Assembly: GCF_000763495.1 (NCBI RefSeq)
Contig: NZ_CP009576.1
Location: forward strand, 816,001-880,000
Length of the DNA stretch: 64,000 nt
Origin: Listeria ivanovii subsp. londoniensis
GTDB taxonomy: Bacteria > Bacillota > Bacilli > Lactobacillales > Listeriaceae
Direction of reading: 5' to 3'
The notes under the pieces: model-generated
Databases searched by the model: none
Told to the model about the DNA's origin: nothing
The model's input: only the letters and a program-made list of their open reading frames with translations
Translations under genes and position numbers: made by a program
Part shown: positions 34,882 to 44,380 of the stretch, in pieces
How the letters are laid out: every line of letters begins with the position of its first letter
Numbering within the stretch: the first letter of the stretch is position 1

Positions 34882-34892
34882 GGAGGAAAATG

Positions 34893-35768
34893 ATGCGAAT
34901 TTCAACGAACCAACAAGCAAATACCATTATTAATCAGTTGAACAATGTCTCAGGAAATCTTGCTAAATACCAATTACAAGTTTCATCTGGGAAGAAATAT
35001 GAGTCAATGAGCCAAAATCCTGGTGCGACGGCGCAAATTTTATCCTATAACCACGTACTTAGCCAGTTAAACCGCGAAAAGACTGATGTGACAGAAGCTA
35101 AGTCGTTACTAAATACGGCAGAAACATCCCTTTCTTCGATGACAACCTCGATGAACCGAGTGAACGCATTAGTCTTACAAGCGATTAATGGCACGAGTGA
35201 TAAAAATAATATGTCTCAATCGGCCGAAGAAATTAAAGGATTACTAGGTGTACTTCTTTCCGTTGCTAATGCAGAAGATGATGGACGATACGTTTTTAGT
35301 GGGTCAAGCACTAGCGTTAAGCCCTTTACAACCGATAAAACAACCGGCGAAATCATTTACAATGGAACAACCGAAAACAAAAATTTCCGTGTTACTGACA
35401 CGCTCGAAGTCGAAGTTTTCCACGATGGAAGCGCGATGACCGATGTATTCAATAATATCCAAAAGATTGTCGACGCAATGAAAACTGGCGACAAAGATGC
35501 GCTTTCTGGTTTGCAAGAAATTAATAGCCAAAATATCGAAATTATCACCAATTCGATGACAAATATTGGCGGGGAAAAAAATGGTGTTGCTGCTTATGAT
35601 AATGTACTTTCCAGCAAAATCACCGACTTCTCAGAACGTAAATCGAATGTAGAAGAAGTGAACATGCCAGAAGCAGTAAGCAATTTAAATAAAACATCTA
35701 TTGCCTACCAAGCAGCATTACAATCAAGTGTCATGGTACAAAAATTAAGCATTCTAAATTATATGTGA
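34893..35768 (+). CDS. flgL: FlgL hook-filament junction protein
   Basis: 291 residues, flagellin-like ends: MRISTNQQANTIINQLNN at the start and NMPEAVSNLNKTSIAYQAALQSSVMVQKLSILNYM at the end. Second hook-associated protein, on which FliD-capped flagellin polymerises. Tandem ATGs at 34890 and 34893; the latter gives the usual M-R-I-S start after AAGGAGGA. Confidence 0.94.
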   Translation: MRISTNQQANTIINQLNNVSGNLAKYQLQVSSGKKYESMSQNPGATAQILSYNHVLSQLNREKTDVTEAKSLLNTAETSLSSMTTSMNRVNALVLQAINGTSDKNNMSQSAEEIKGLLGVLLSVANAEDDGRYVFSGSSTSVKPFTTDKTTGEIIYNGTTENKNFRVTDTLEVEVFHDGSAMTDVFNNIQKIVDAMKTGDKDALSGLQEINSQNIEIITNSMTNIGGEKNGVAAYDNVLSSKITDFSERKSNVEEVNMPEAVSNLNKTSIAYQAALQSSVMVQKLSILNYM

Positions 35769-35779
35769 GGTGAATCCAA

Positions 35780-37069
35780 GTGGGAAGTTCGATTGCAAGC
35801 AGTTTAATGGACCCAACGCAATATTATTCACAATTTATTAGTCTTCAAAAAGCTAGTTTGGAAAAAGCAAAAACGCCTTATCAAAACCAAATTTCTAGCT
35901 ATCAGTCAAGAATTGATCTTTACGCTAGTTTGAAAAATGCCTTATCTGATTCACTGAAAACGATGAGTTCTTTTACTACATACGAAAGCAAAACAAAACT
36001 CGCAACATCATCTAATGAAACAAGTTTTACCGTTTCTTCGACGAGTAGTTCCGTCAATGGCAGTTATTCGATTGAAGTTGAGAACCTTGCAACAGCAGAC
36101 ACATACAATAAAGCAGTTCCAGACATTGAAGCAAAAATCGGCGTGAGTGGCACGATAAAAATCAATGGCAAAGAAATCAAAGTAGACGCAGATAGCTCAA
36201 TGAAAAATGTCATGAATACAATTAATAGCGCCGGAGCTAAAGTGAATTTATATACGTTAGGCGAAAATATGGTTGTGACTTCAGCAACAACAGGTGTAGA
36301 AAACAGCATCAAATTCGAAGGTGACGCCGCTGTTTTAGAAGCGCTCGGTTTAGTACAAAATTCTCCAGACCACTTAGCTGCCGAAGATGCCAAGTTACGA
36401 ATCAACGGGGCAACTGTCACTAGCGCAACGAACAAAGTAACAAACTACATCCCAGGAGTTACGATTAACCTCAAAAAAGAAACCACTGGGACAGAAAAAC
36501 TAACTATCCAAGATCAATCCGATGAAAATGCCGCGAAGATGATTACTAGTTTTGTAAATACATACAACGCACTAACAAGCACAATGAAAACTTATACGGG
36601 AAAAGGAACTATTTTACAAGCCTCTCTTGCCGACTTAGAAGCTAATCGCGCACTAAACAATGTTTTCCAACACAAAAAAGATGGAAATACTTTATTTGAT
36701 TTTGGTATTAGTGTCGACAAAGAAGGCGTTTTAAAAGTAGATGAAACAGCAATGAAAAAAATCGTAGCCGAAGATCCAACCGCCGTTGAAAGATTTTTCT
36801 TTGGTATTGGTGGGCTTGGCGACGAACTTTATCAATCTTTGAACAAAACATTTGGCTCTACTGGTTTTATTACAGACGAAACTACCTCGATGTCGAATGA
36901 AATCAATAAATTAAACCTAAAACTAACCGATATTACTAGCAGAAATGACACACTACTAACGAATATTACCAATCAATATAATAAATGGCTGGAAATGATG
37001 CAGGCGATGCAAAGTGATGCAATGACACTAGACGCGCTAATTGACGGCATGAACAGTTCTAATAAATAA
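35780..37069 (+). CDS. fliD: FliD filament cap protein
   Basis: 429 residues. The N-terminal FliD_N region (SLMDPTQYYSQFISLQKASLEKAKTPYQNQISSYQSRIDLYASLKNAL) and the C-terminal FliD_C region (INKLNLKLTDITSRNDTLLTNITNQYNKWLEMMQAMQSD) are both clear. Caps the filament tip and folds exported flagellin. GTG start 35780. Chaperone genes fliS and a fliT-like gene follow. Confidence 0.94.
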   Translation: MGSSIASSLMDPTQYYSQFISLQKASLEKAKTPYQNQISSYQSRIDLYASLKNALSDSLKTMSSFTTYESKTKLATSSNETSFTVSSTSSSVNGSYSIEVENLATADTYNKAVPDIEAKIGVSGTIKINGKEIKVDADSSMKNVMNTINSAGAKVNLYTLGENMVVTSATTGVENSIKFEGDAAVLEALGLVQNSPDHLAAEDAKLRINGATVTSATNKVTNYIPGVTINLKKETTGTEKLTIQDQSDENAAKMITSFVNTYNALTSTMKTYTGKGTILQASLADLEANRALNNVFQHKKDGNTLFDFGISVDKEGVLKVDETAMKKIVAEDPTAVERFFFGIGGLGDELYQSLNKTFGSTGFITDETTSMSNEINKLNLKLTDITSRNDTLLTNITNQYNKWLEMMQAMQSDAMTLDALIDGMNSSNK

Positions 37070-37088
37070 ACAAGGGTAGGTGGATTAA

Positions 37089-37475
37089 ATGCAAGCTTGG
37101 AAACGGTATACCCAAAATGAACTAAGTACAAGCAACCCCATCAAAAATACGATTTATATATACGAACGTTGTATTATCGAATTTAAAAAGTTAGAAAAAG
37201 CACTAGAAGCACTACATTTTTCTGAAGCAGATTTGATTCTCGATAAAATGGAAAAAATCTTTGAAGAATTAAAATTACAACTAAATCCAGAAGCCGGTCA
37301 AGAATTATACGATAATATTTTTGGACTATACGAATGGATTTCCGAACAAATTCGCCAAATGCAATTACTAAAACAACCAGTTAACATTAACACAATCATT
37401 CACGTCATCACGCAGCTGAAAGAAGGCTACGAGGGAGTGATGAAACATGAATCAAGCAAAGACACATTTGGCTGA
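37089..37475 (+). CDS. fliS: FliS flagellin chaperone
   Basis: 128-residue four-helix bundle with the FliS start AWKRYTQNELSTSNPIKNTIYIYERCIIEFKKLEKAL (family: Y-x-x-x-[QE]-x-x-[TS]-x-[ST]-P-x-x-L-[IV]-x-[ML]-[LY]-[DE]) and the LYEWISEQIRQ helix. Prevents premature FlaA polymerisation in the cytoplasm. Overlaps the next gene by 29 bp. Confidence 0.92.
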   Translation: MQAWKRYTQNELSTSNPIKNTIYIYERCIIEFKKLEKALEALHFSEADLILDKMEKIFEELKLQLNPEAGQELYDNIFGLYEWISEQIRQMQLLKQPVNINTIIHVITQLKEGYEGVMKHESSKDTFG

Positions 37476-37728
37476 GTTAAAGGCGATGTTTCACACAACA
37501 GGCCAATTAACCGTGTCACTGCAAGAATATCAAACCAAACTAAAAGAACTTCTTAAAAGCGCTGAAACGATGCCAAACGACCAAAAGAAAGCATTTTATC
37601 AGGAAACAAAAGCAGTCATAAATAAAGGCCTCCTTTTTACCGAAACGCAATTAGAACGAACCGAAAATGCCTTTACAGAAAATAAAAGTCGTCAAGCCGC
37701 CAACCGAAATTATGCGAAATTTTTCTAA
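37447..37728 (+). CDS. FliT-like small helical protein
   Basis: 93-residue all-helical, charged protein (MNQAKTHLAELKAMFHTTGQLTVSLQEYQTKLKELL...). Position after fliS and 29-bp overlap with it resemble fliT, the FliD chaperone. Sequence alone does not prove it. Confidence 0.6.
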   Translation: MNQAKTHLAELKAMFHTTGQLTVSLQEYQTKLKELLKSAETMPNDQKKAFYQETKAVINKGLLFTETQLERTENAFTENKSRQAANRNYAKFF

Positions 37729-37748
37729 AAGAAAGAAGGAAACAATCA

Positions 37749-38150
37749 GTGGAAAATTACACTACGCATATTGGTAATTATTTAAATTATCTCCAAACTG
37801 CCAACCAAGTAGTTTCGAATAATATCGCCAATGCCAATACATCGAATTTCAAAGCAAGTGAGACGAGTTTCGAGGAATCGCTTGGATCAAGTCTTCGTCC
37901 GTCTGGTCAAAATAATGAGGCAACAACGGGCAGTTTAACTAAGACGAACAGCAAACATTTAGCTGGCACAGAAATAGACCAAACAAATGCGAAAGTAACA
38001 ACTAAAGGCGGTTCTATTAATGAAGATGGCAACAATGTAAATGTCACTTCTGAAATGATTAGCTTAACGAAAAATAACCAAATGTACGCGCTCGCGATCA
38101 GTGCACTCAACTACAATTCATCAATCAACACAGCAGCTCGTGGAAAGTAA
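37749..38150 (+). CDS. flgB: FlgB proximal rod protein
   Basis: 133 residues with the FlgB N-terminus (THIGNYLNYLQTANQVVSNNIANANTSNFKASETSFEE) and the C-terminal MISLTKNNQMYALAISALNYNSSINTAARGK. Proximal rod subunit. GTG start 37749 after AAGAAGGAA; 11 bp before flgC. Confidence 0.93.
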   Translation: MENYTTHIGNYLNYLQTANQVVSNNIANANTSNFKASETSFEESLGSSLRPSGQNNEATTGSLTKTNSKHLAGTEIDQTNAKVTTKGGSINEDGNNVNVTSEMISLTKNNQMYALAISALNYNSSINTAARGK

Positions 38151-38161
38151 GGTGAAAGGTC

Positions 38162-38572
38162 ATGTTTGAAGGGATAAACACAAGTGGCTCAGCGTTAAAT
38201 GCTGCGAAACAATGGATGGAAGTTAGTTCTAATAATATTGCGAACGCGGACTCAAGCGCCGCACCTGGCGAAACACCTTTCCTTAGAAAACGTGTCGTCA
38301 TGTCAGAAATAAGCCCATTCGAAACCGCACTTACCGGTACAAAAGGCATCAAAGTAAGCGAAATATCAAGCGATACAGGCAGCGTCAAGCGTGTCTATGA
38401 TCCAACACATCCAAATGCAAATGAAGCTGGCTACGTAAATTATGCAAACGTTGATATGACTGCCGAAATGACCAATTTAATGGTCGGTCAAAAAATGTAT
38501 GCTGCAAATACTTCCGCTTTACAAGCAAATGAAAAAATGATGGAAAAAGATTTAGAGATTGGCAAAGTATAA
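38162..38572 (+). CDS. flgC: FlgC proximal rod protein
   Basis: 136 residues: FEGINTSGSALNAAKQWMEVSSNNIANADSS at the N-terminus, then the FlgC hallmarks YDPTHPNANEAGYVNYANVDMTAEMTNLM (D-P-x-H-P-x-A-[ND]-x-x-G-Y-V-x-x-P/A-N-V) and C-terminal heptads. Builds the rod with FlgB and FliE. Confidence 0.95.
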   Translation: MFEGINTSGSALNAAKQWMEVSSNNIANADSSAAPGETPFLRKRVVMSEISPFETALTGTKGIKVSEISSDTGSVKRVYDPTHPNANEAGYVNYANVDMTAEMTNLMVGQKMYAANTSALQANEKMMEKDLEIGKV

Positions 38573-38588
38573 AGGAGTGTCGTAATCA

Positions 38589-38885
38589 ATGGCAATGGAA
38601 AGTATTAATACAGCAAGCGTCATGCCCAAAGTCACGCTTTTAGAAACCGCAAAAACAGACAACGCGGCTGGTGCCGGAAATACCTTCACGCAAATGCTGG
38701 ATAGTATGAGTGATGTACAATCAAACGCACAAAATTCCGTTTCCAACCTATTAACTACCGGAGAAGGAAATGCAAGTGATGTACTTATTCAAATGAAAAA
38801 AGCAGAATCAGAAATGAAAACTGCTGCGGTCATTCGTGATAATGTAATCGAAAGCTACAAACAGCTTTTAAATATGCAAGTGTAG
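38589..38885 (+). CDS. fliE: FliE hook-basal body adaptor
   Basis: 98 residues with the FliE core FTQMLDSMSDVQSNAQNSVSNLLTTGEGNASDVLIQMKKAESEMKTAAVIRDNVIESYKQLLNMQV (ending Y-[KN]-[EQ]-[LI]-[ML]-x-M-[QP]-[VI]). Links the MS ring to the rod. A second ATG at 38595 is possible. Confidence 0.94.
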   Translation: MAMESINTASVMPKVTLLETAKTDNAAGAGNTFTQMLDSMSDVQSNAQNSVSNLLTTGEGNASDVLIQMKKAESEMKTAAVIRDNVIESYKQLLNMQV

Positions 38886-38952
38886 CGGTTAGACTAGTCG
38901 GGGGAGTTTTAGTCAATCGTTCACACGAGAAAAATGGAGCGAAGTTTTTAAA

Positions 38953-40596
38953 ATGGCAAAAATAAAAACAATGTATTCGAAATTGAAGAATTGGCACAAA
39001 GGCGCGATTTTTGTCGGCCTTTTTGTCGTAGTCACGGTCTTTTTACTCTATTTAAACACGCCTAAAACAGAAATTACACTTTATAAAAATTTATCAGAAA
39101 CAAGCCAGCAACAAGTTACCGATCAATTAGCTAAAATGGGCGTTGATTACACCGTCGATAAAAGCGGTAATATTTTAGTAGACGAAAAAGTCGAGACACT
39201 CGTACGCGATAAATTCGCCGATCTAGGCATACCATACACAGGTCAAGACGGTAACGACATTTTACTTAATAGTTCTCTTGGTGCCAGTGAAGAAGATAAA
39301 AAAATGCAAGAAAAAGTCGGAACAAAAGTTAATTTAGAAAAAGAAATCGTTCAAAGCTATGGAACAACAGTAGATAGTGCCTCCGTGCAGCTAACATTAC
39401 CAGAATCAAGCTCGATTTTTGAAGAAGCTAGCCAAAAAGGAAGCGCCGCAGTTACACTTAAAACCAAAAACAATCAAACACTGACGAGCGAACAAGTCCT
39501 TGGCATCCAGCGAACCGTAAGTGCAGCAGTACCAAACGTTGCTAGCGAAGATGTAGCAATAATTGATACGAAAAATGGCGTTATTTCAGAAGCAGATACA
39601 TCAAAAGAAGAAGGCAGTTCCGCGTACAAAAATGAAGTAGACATCCAGAATGCAATCGGAAAAAACGTTAAAACTGACATTGAAGGCACACTTTCGAGCA
39701 TTTTTGCCTTAGATAATTTCCGTGTCAATACAAGCGTTACCGTAAATTTTGATGAAATAAAACAAAACACTGAACGTTATCCAAATGACGGAAAAGTTCG
39801 TAGTAATCAAAAAGACACCTCGACTGACACATCGAAAGGTTCCACAAATACAACCGAATCAGGCACCGCTGCTAATGCTGACGTACCAAACTACACAGAA
39901 GAAAACGGCGGGGACACGAATACATACACCAGTGAAAAATCAAGCGAAACAACCAATTACGAATTAGACTCCACTATCCAAGAAATCAAAAAACACCCAG
40001 CACTTGCGAAAACAAATGTGGTTGTTTGGGTAGATCAACAAGCATTAAACAATAACGGCGTAGATATGGCTGAATTTACGAAAGCAGTGGGCGTTTCGGC
40101 TGGATTAACTCCAAATATGGCAACTCCAGAAGGCGCCGAAGAAGGAGCAACTCCAACTTTTGAAGGCACTTTCCAAAACGGAGACGTAACCATCATGCCA
40201 ATTCAGTTCCTAGATAACCAAACACCAGTAGAAAAAGACGCCGGGAAAACTCCTGAACCAGCAAGTAAAGCTTGGATTTGGTGGCTAGCAGGTGGTTTAC
40301 TATTTGCAATTATTGCTGCTGGAATCATCGGCTACATTATCTTCCTTAAACGTAAAGAACAACTAGAAGAAGCACTCGAACCAGAAGAAGTAGATTACAT
40401 CCCTGCCGAAGAAGCAATCGTTATGCCAGAGGATCATCCAGATTTCAATTTCCAAACAGACGCATTCCACTTATCTGAACCAGAACTGAAAGCTAGAAAA
40501 GAAAGCTTGAAAAATAAACTCGGTGAAATGGCCAAAGAAGATCCAGGGCGCGCCGCCGCAGTCATCCAAAAATGGCTGAATGAAAGGCAGGAATAG
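38953..40596 (+). CDS. fliF: FliF MS-ring protein
   Basis: 547 residues with two transmembrane helices (about residues 17-37 and 438-462, WIWWLAGGLLFAIIAAGIIGYIIF). The large periplasm-side YscJ/FliF ring domains lie between them (LGASEEDKKMQEKVGTKVNLEKEIVQSYGTTVDSASVQLTLPESSSIF in part). The C-terminal FliG-binding tail contains REDPGRAAAVIQKWLNE-type (here KEDPGRAAAVIQKWL). Platform for motor and export gate. Confidence 0.95.
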   Translation: MAKIKTMYSKLKNWHKGAIFVGLFVVVTVFLLYLNTPKTEITLYKNLSETSQQQVTDQLAKMGVDYTVDKSGNILVDEKVETLVRDKFADLGIPYTGQDGNDILLNSSLGASEEDKKMQEKVGTKVNLEKEIVQSYGTTVDSASVQLTLPESSSIFEEASQKGSAAVTLKTKNNQTLTSEQVLGIQRTVSAAVPNVASEDVAIIDTKNGVISEADTSKEEGSSAYKNEVDIQNAIGKNVKTDIEGTLSSIFALDNFRVNTSVTVNFDEIKQNTERYPNDGKVRSNQKDTSTDTSKGSTNTTESGTAANADVPNYTEENGGDTNTYTSEKSSETTNYELDSTIQEIKKHPALAKTNVVVWVDQQALNNNGVDMAEFTKAVGVSAGLTPNMATPEGAEEGATPTFEGTFQNGDVTIMPIQFLDNQTPVEKDAGKTPEPASKAWIWWLAGGLLFAIIAAGIIGYIIFLKRKEQLEEALEPEEVDYIPAEEAIVMPEDHPDFNFQTDAFHLSEPELKARKESLKNKLGEMAKEDPGRAAAVIQKWLNERQE

Positions 40597-40599
40597 AAA

Positions 40600-41712
40600 A
40601 TGGCAGAAACACTAAAAGAAACCTTAGAAGATACAATGTCTGAGCAAGAAGCAGTTACAGAAGAAGAAACGTCAACAGATGAAACCACAACACGGACATC
40701 AGAATCAGGTATTTCAAGGCGTGAAAAAGCCGCTCTTATTATTTGGAGTCTAGAGGAAGAAATCGCGACAGAAGTTGTTGATTTACTACCAGATGCCTCC
40801 AAACAACGCCTTGCGCGCGAAATGGCTAAAATGAAAGAAATGGACGGAGGAGCGGTAGAAGAAGCAACCAAAGAATTTTTAGGTGAACTAGAACTTCTTT
40901 CCGGAGGCATTGCCAAACTTGACCGTGAACATTTACAACGTTTATTCCCAGATATGACAACAGAAGAGCTAAACCAACTAATTTATGGCGTTGAAGCAGA
41001 ATCCAGAATCGGTGAAACAGCACTAGATATTTTACGCGAAATTGATGATGTAGACTCATTATTCACGATAATAAGCGATGAGTCTCCACAAACAATAGCG
41101 ATGATTGCTTCCTACATGAAACCAGAAGAAGCCTCCAAATTACTCGCACTTTTACCTGAAGAAAAAATGATTAATACCGTCATCGGCATCGCTAGCTTGG
41201 AGCAATTTGACAGCGAAGTCATGCAAAATGTATCGAATTTACTACGAATTAAACTAGACACAATGTCGAATAGTTCTCTAAACAAAACCGATGGAATTAA
41301 AAATGTCGCGAACATTCTAAATAACGTCACGCGTGGCTTAGAACGGACGATTTTTGAGTATTTGGATGTCCAACAAGCAGAACTTTCCGAACGAATCAAA
41401 GAAAAAATGTTTATGTTTGAAGATATTATCTTGCTTGATAACATGACCTTACAACAAGTACTAGCCGAAATTCAAGACAACAACAAAATCGCCCGCGCAC
41501 TCAAAAACGAAAAAGAAGAACTCAAAGAAAAAATCTTATCTTGCGTATCGAAAAACCGTCGCGATATGATTACCGAAGAACTAGAAGTCTTAGGCCCAAT
41601 CAGACTTTCAGATGTGGAACAAGCACAGCAAGATATTGCGAATGTTGTTAAAAACTTAGAAAAAGACGGAAAAATAGTTATTCAACGGGGTGAACAGGAT
41701 GTCCTTATCTAA
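40600..41712 (+). CDS. fliG: FliG motor switch/torque protein
   Basis: 370 residues. An N-terminal acidic/Thr-rich extension (~40 residues, unusual) precedes the FliF-binding domain (SRREKAALIIWSLEEEIATEVVDLL). The middle domain has the EHPQ-like SDESPQTIAMIASYM, and the C-terminal torque helix has FMFEDIILLDNMTLQQVLAEIQDNNKIARALK. It interacts with MotA and FliM. It overlaps fliH by 14 bp. Confidence 0.95.
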   Translation: MAETLKETLEDTMSEQEAVTEEETSTDETTTRTSESGISRREKAALIIWSLEEEIATEVVDLLPDASKQRLAREMAKMKEMDGGAVEEATKEFLGELELLSGGIAKLDREHLQRLFPDMTTEELNQLIYGVEAESRIGETALDILREIDDVDSLFTIISDESPQTIAMIASYMKPEEASKLLALLPEEKMINTVIGIASLEQFDSEVMQNVSNLLRIKLDTMSNSSLNKTDGIKNVANILNNVTRGLERTIFEYLDVQQAELSERIKEKMFMFEDIILLDNMTLQQVLAEIQDNNKIARALKNEKEELKEKILSCVSKNRRDMITEELEVLGPIRLSDVEQAQQDIANVVKNLEKDGKIVIQRGEQDVLI

Positions 41713-42391
41713 TCCGCGCATCCCGAAAACCGACGTAACGCTATCCGACGTGAAAATGGAACTAATTTATTTGGATGACATTGCCGAATCAACAGAAGTC
41801 GAGTCCCCCTATGCAAAAGAACTAGAACAACTTGAAAATCACCAAAAGGAACTCGAAAAACATAAGTCAACCATTGAAATCGAACAACAAAAAATAGCAA
41901 AGGAAAAAGCCCTATTAGCTGCTGAACGCGCAGAAATTGCTGAACTGAAAAAACAAGCAGCAACAGAACTCGAACAGCAAAAAATAGCTTTTGAACAAGA
42001 AAAAGAACAAATCTATCTAACCATTACCGATTTTCTGTGGGATGAAAGCATTGATCTTGCCGAAAGGATCGTCCATCAAGCAATTGATACACGCCAAATC
42101 GAAGTCTTGCCAATGCTAACCGAAGTCATCCAAAAACTCCCAGTAGCTTTCGACAAACTAAACGTCACAACCCACCCAGAAACATTACAAGCACTAAAAG
42201 AAGAAAACACCGGCACAAAATACGACTGGCTACTAGAAAATATTCACTGGAATTTTGACATGAGACTTGATTACGGCGAATTCACAGTAGAAGAAGAAAA
42301 AGAATACTTTGACTACCGAATCACCGAAATCTTCCAGACACTTCATACACAAAATGACGAACGGAAAATTCTAGGAGGCGATAATTCGTGA
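41699..42391 (+). CDS. fliH: FliH export ATPase regulator
   Basis: 230 residues: a long coiled-coil middle (ELEQLENHQKELEKHKSTIEIEQQKIAKEKALLAAERAEIAELKKQ) and a globular C-terminus (SIDLAERIVHQAIDTRQIEVLPMLTEVIQKL) of the FliH/HrpE type. It binds and restrains FliI. The frame starts at GTG 41690, but ATG 41699 has the better-spaced GGGGTGAACAGG. Placed between fliG and fliI as in other Firmicutes. Confidence 0.85.
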   Translation: MSLSNPRIPKTDVTLSDVKMELIYLDDIAESTEVESPYAKELEQLENHQKELEKHKSTIEIEQQKIAKEKALLAAERAEIAELKKQAATELEQQKIAFEQEKEQIYLTITDFLWDESIDLAERIVHQAIDTRQIEVLPMLTEVIQKLPVAFDKLNVTTHPETLQALKEENTGTKYDWLLENIHWNFDMRLDYGEFTVEEEKEYFDYRITEIFQTLHTQNDERKILGGDNS

Positions 42392-43689
42392 ACTGGTCGC
42401 CTAAAACAAAAGCCTGGCAAGAACTGAAAAACACCGTACCTTACATCCAAAAAGGCAAAATCCACACCGTTCAAGAACAAATGTATATTTCCAAAGGCCC
42501 GCAAGTGAAAATTGGCGATACAGTCATGGTCGGTGAAAATAAAGTCCTTTGCGAAGTTATTTCCATTGAAAAAGAAAACAATATGCTATTGCCATTTAAT
42601 CAAAGCGATAAGGTGGCATATGGCGATTGGGTTTACGTAACGGATACCAACATCACCATTCCAGCGGACGAATTTTTACTTGGAAAAGTGCTAAATGCTT
42701 CTGGAGAAATTTTAAACGAAGAAGCTGGCACGGCAAAATATAAGCAAAAAATGCCACTGGAAGCACCACCAATCCATGCGTTTAATCGCGCAGAAATTAC
42801 CGAAACGCTTGAAACTGGCATAAAAGCAATTGATGGCATGTTAACAATTGGTATTGGTCAAAAAATTGGTATTTTCGCCGGATCCGGTGTCGGGAAATCG
42901 ACTTTGCTAGGTATGATAGCTAGAAACGCAAAGGCGGATATTAATATTATCGGATTAGTTGGCGAGCGGGGCAGGGAAGTAAAGGATTTTTTGCGGAAAG
43001 ATCTCGGTGAAGAAGGACTGCGTAAAAGCGTTATCGTTGCAGCTACTTCTGATGAAAGTCACTTAATGCAATTACGAGCTGCTAAACTTGCTACATCCAT
43101 TGCAGAACATTTCCGCGATCAAGGAAAGACCGTTTTGTTAATGATGGACTCTGTAACACGTTTTGCTGACGCCAGAAGAAGTGTTGATATCGCTGTTAAA
43201 GATTTACCAATTGGTGGAAAAACATTATTGATGGAATCTTATATGAAAAAATTACTTGAACGTTCCGGAAAAACAGAACAAGGCTCGATAACAGGTATTT
43301 ATACTGTTCTCGTCGATGGCGATGATATGAACGGACCAGTACCCGATTTAGCTCGAGGAATTTTAGATGGGCATATTGTCTTAACCAGAGACTTGGCAAC
43401 AAAAAATCATTATCCAGCAATTGATGTTCTTAGTTCTGTTAGTCGAGTAATGGAAGAAATCGTTCCCGAAAGCCAGTGGGAAATGGCCTCGAAGATTCGT
43501 GAATGGATAAGTATTTACCAAGAAAATGAACTCTATTTCAAACTCGGAACCATCGAACAAACGAGCGATAATGCCGCCATTTTTACAAGTAAAGAAAAAT
43601 CATATTTTATTCATCAATTTTTGAAACAATTGCGAGATGAAAGTGTCACGCTCGAAGAAACAAATCAATTGATGGAAACTTTAATATAA
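42388..43689 (+). CDS. fliI: FliI flagellar export ATPase
   Basis: 433-residue F1-beta-like ATPase. P-loop GIFAGSGVGKSTLLGMI, then LVGERGREVKDF, the Walker B MMDSVTRFADARR and a C-terminal helical domain. It energises unloading of export substrates. GTG start overlapping fliH by 4 bp (GTGA). Confidence 0.96.
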   Translation: MNWSPKTKAWQELKNTVPYIQKGKIHTVQEQMYISKGPQVKIGDTVMVGENKVLCEVISIEKENNMLLPFNQSDKVAYGDWVYVTDTNITIPADEFLLGKVLNASGEILNEEAGTAKYKQKMPLEAPPIHAFNRAEITETLETGIKAIDGMLTIGIGQKIGIFAGSGVGKSTLLGMIARNAKADINIIGLVGERGREVKDFLRKDLGEEGLRKSVIVAATSDESHLMQLRAAKLATSIAEHFRDQGKTVLLMMDSVTRFADARRSVDIAVKDLPIGGKTLLMESYMKKLLERSGKTEQGSITGIYTVLVDGDDMNGPVPDLARGILDGHIVLTRDLATKNHYPAIDVLSSVSRVMEEIVPESQWEMASKIREWISIYQENELYFKLGTIEQTSDNAAIFTSKEKSYFIHQFLKQLRDESVTLEETNQLMETLI

Positions 43690-43704
43690 AAAGGAGTATC
43701 GTCA

Positions 43705-44367
43705 GTGAATCCAGTAGAACAAATAATGAGTACAAGACAAGCCGAGTTCGCTAGCGCCTTCGAAGTAGCGAAACAATCTGCAACCACTTTTGAAACTAAA
43801 TTAAATGAACGATTAAACAGCGGAACTACGGAAACAAAAACGACCAACATTCCAACCGTAACAGCTACCGAACTAAACCATGCTCGGGTAGTCTACGAAG
43901 CATTAATTAACCAAACGGAAACCAAGACTACTAAAGCTCCGACCAGCGCAACCGAAAAAACAGCTAGCTCTGAATCAATCAATTGGAATAACTATCAGAT
44001 CAAAGCAATCAGTGCGGAAAATGAAGGAAAGTATAGCGAATTAATTCAAACAGCTGCAGCCAAATATGACGTTCCAGAAGCACTCATTAAGCGAGTTATC
44101 CAAGTAGAATCTAATTTTAATCCAAATGTGGCTTCAAGTGCAGGAGCTACAGGCCTTATGCAACTGATGTATGGAACGAATCGAACAGATCCAGCCACAA
44201 ACATCGATTCAGGTACGAAACAGCTAGCAGGCTATATCAAACAATATGACGGCGACTTAAAACTAGCGCTAGCAGCTTATAATGCCGGGCCAGGAAATGT
44301 TCGTAAATATGGCGGCATTCCACCATTCAAAGAAACACAAAACTATTTAACGAAAATTATTGGATAA
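43705..44367 (+). CDS. SLT lytic transglycosylase
   Basis: 220 residues. Residues ~105-220 form a soluble-lytic-transglycosylase domain: catalytic E135 in VIQVESNFNPNVASSAGATGLMQLM, then AYNAGPGNVRKYGGIPPF. The loop after GLMQLM is several residues shorter than usual. The N-terminal 100 residues are Thr-rich and disordered, without a classical signal peptide, so export through the flagellar gate is likely. It would open peptidoglycan for the rod. No flgJ is present, and this is the obvious functional substitute. Confidence 0.9.
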   Translation: MNPVEQIMSTRQAEFASAFEVAKQSATTFETKLNERLNSGTTETKTTNIPTVTATELNHARVVYEALINQTETKTTKAPTSATEKTASSESINWNNYQIKAISAENEGKYSELIQTAAAKYDVPEALIKRVIQVESNFNPNVASSAGATGLMQLMYGTNRTDPATNIDSGTKQLAGYIKQYDGDLKLALAAYNAGPGNVRKYGGIPPFKETQNYLTKIIG

Positions 44368-44380
44368 AGGAGATAAAGTG

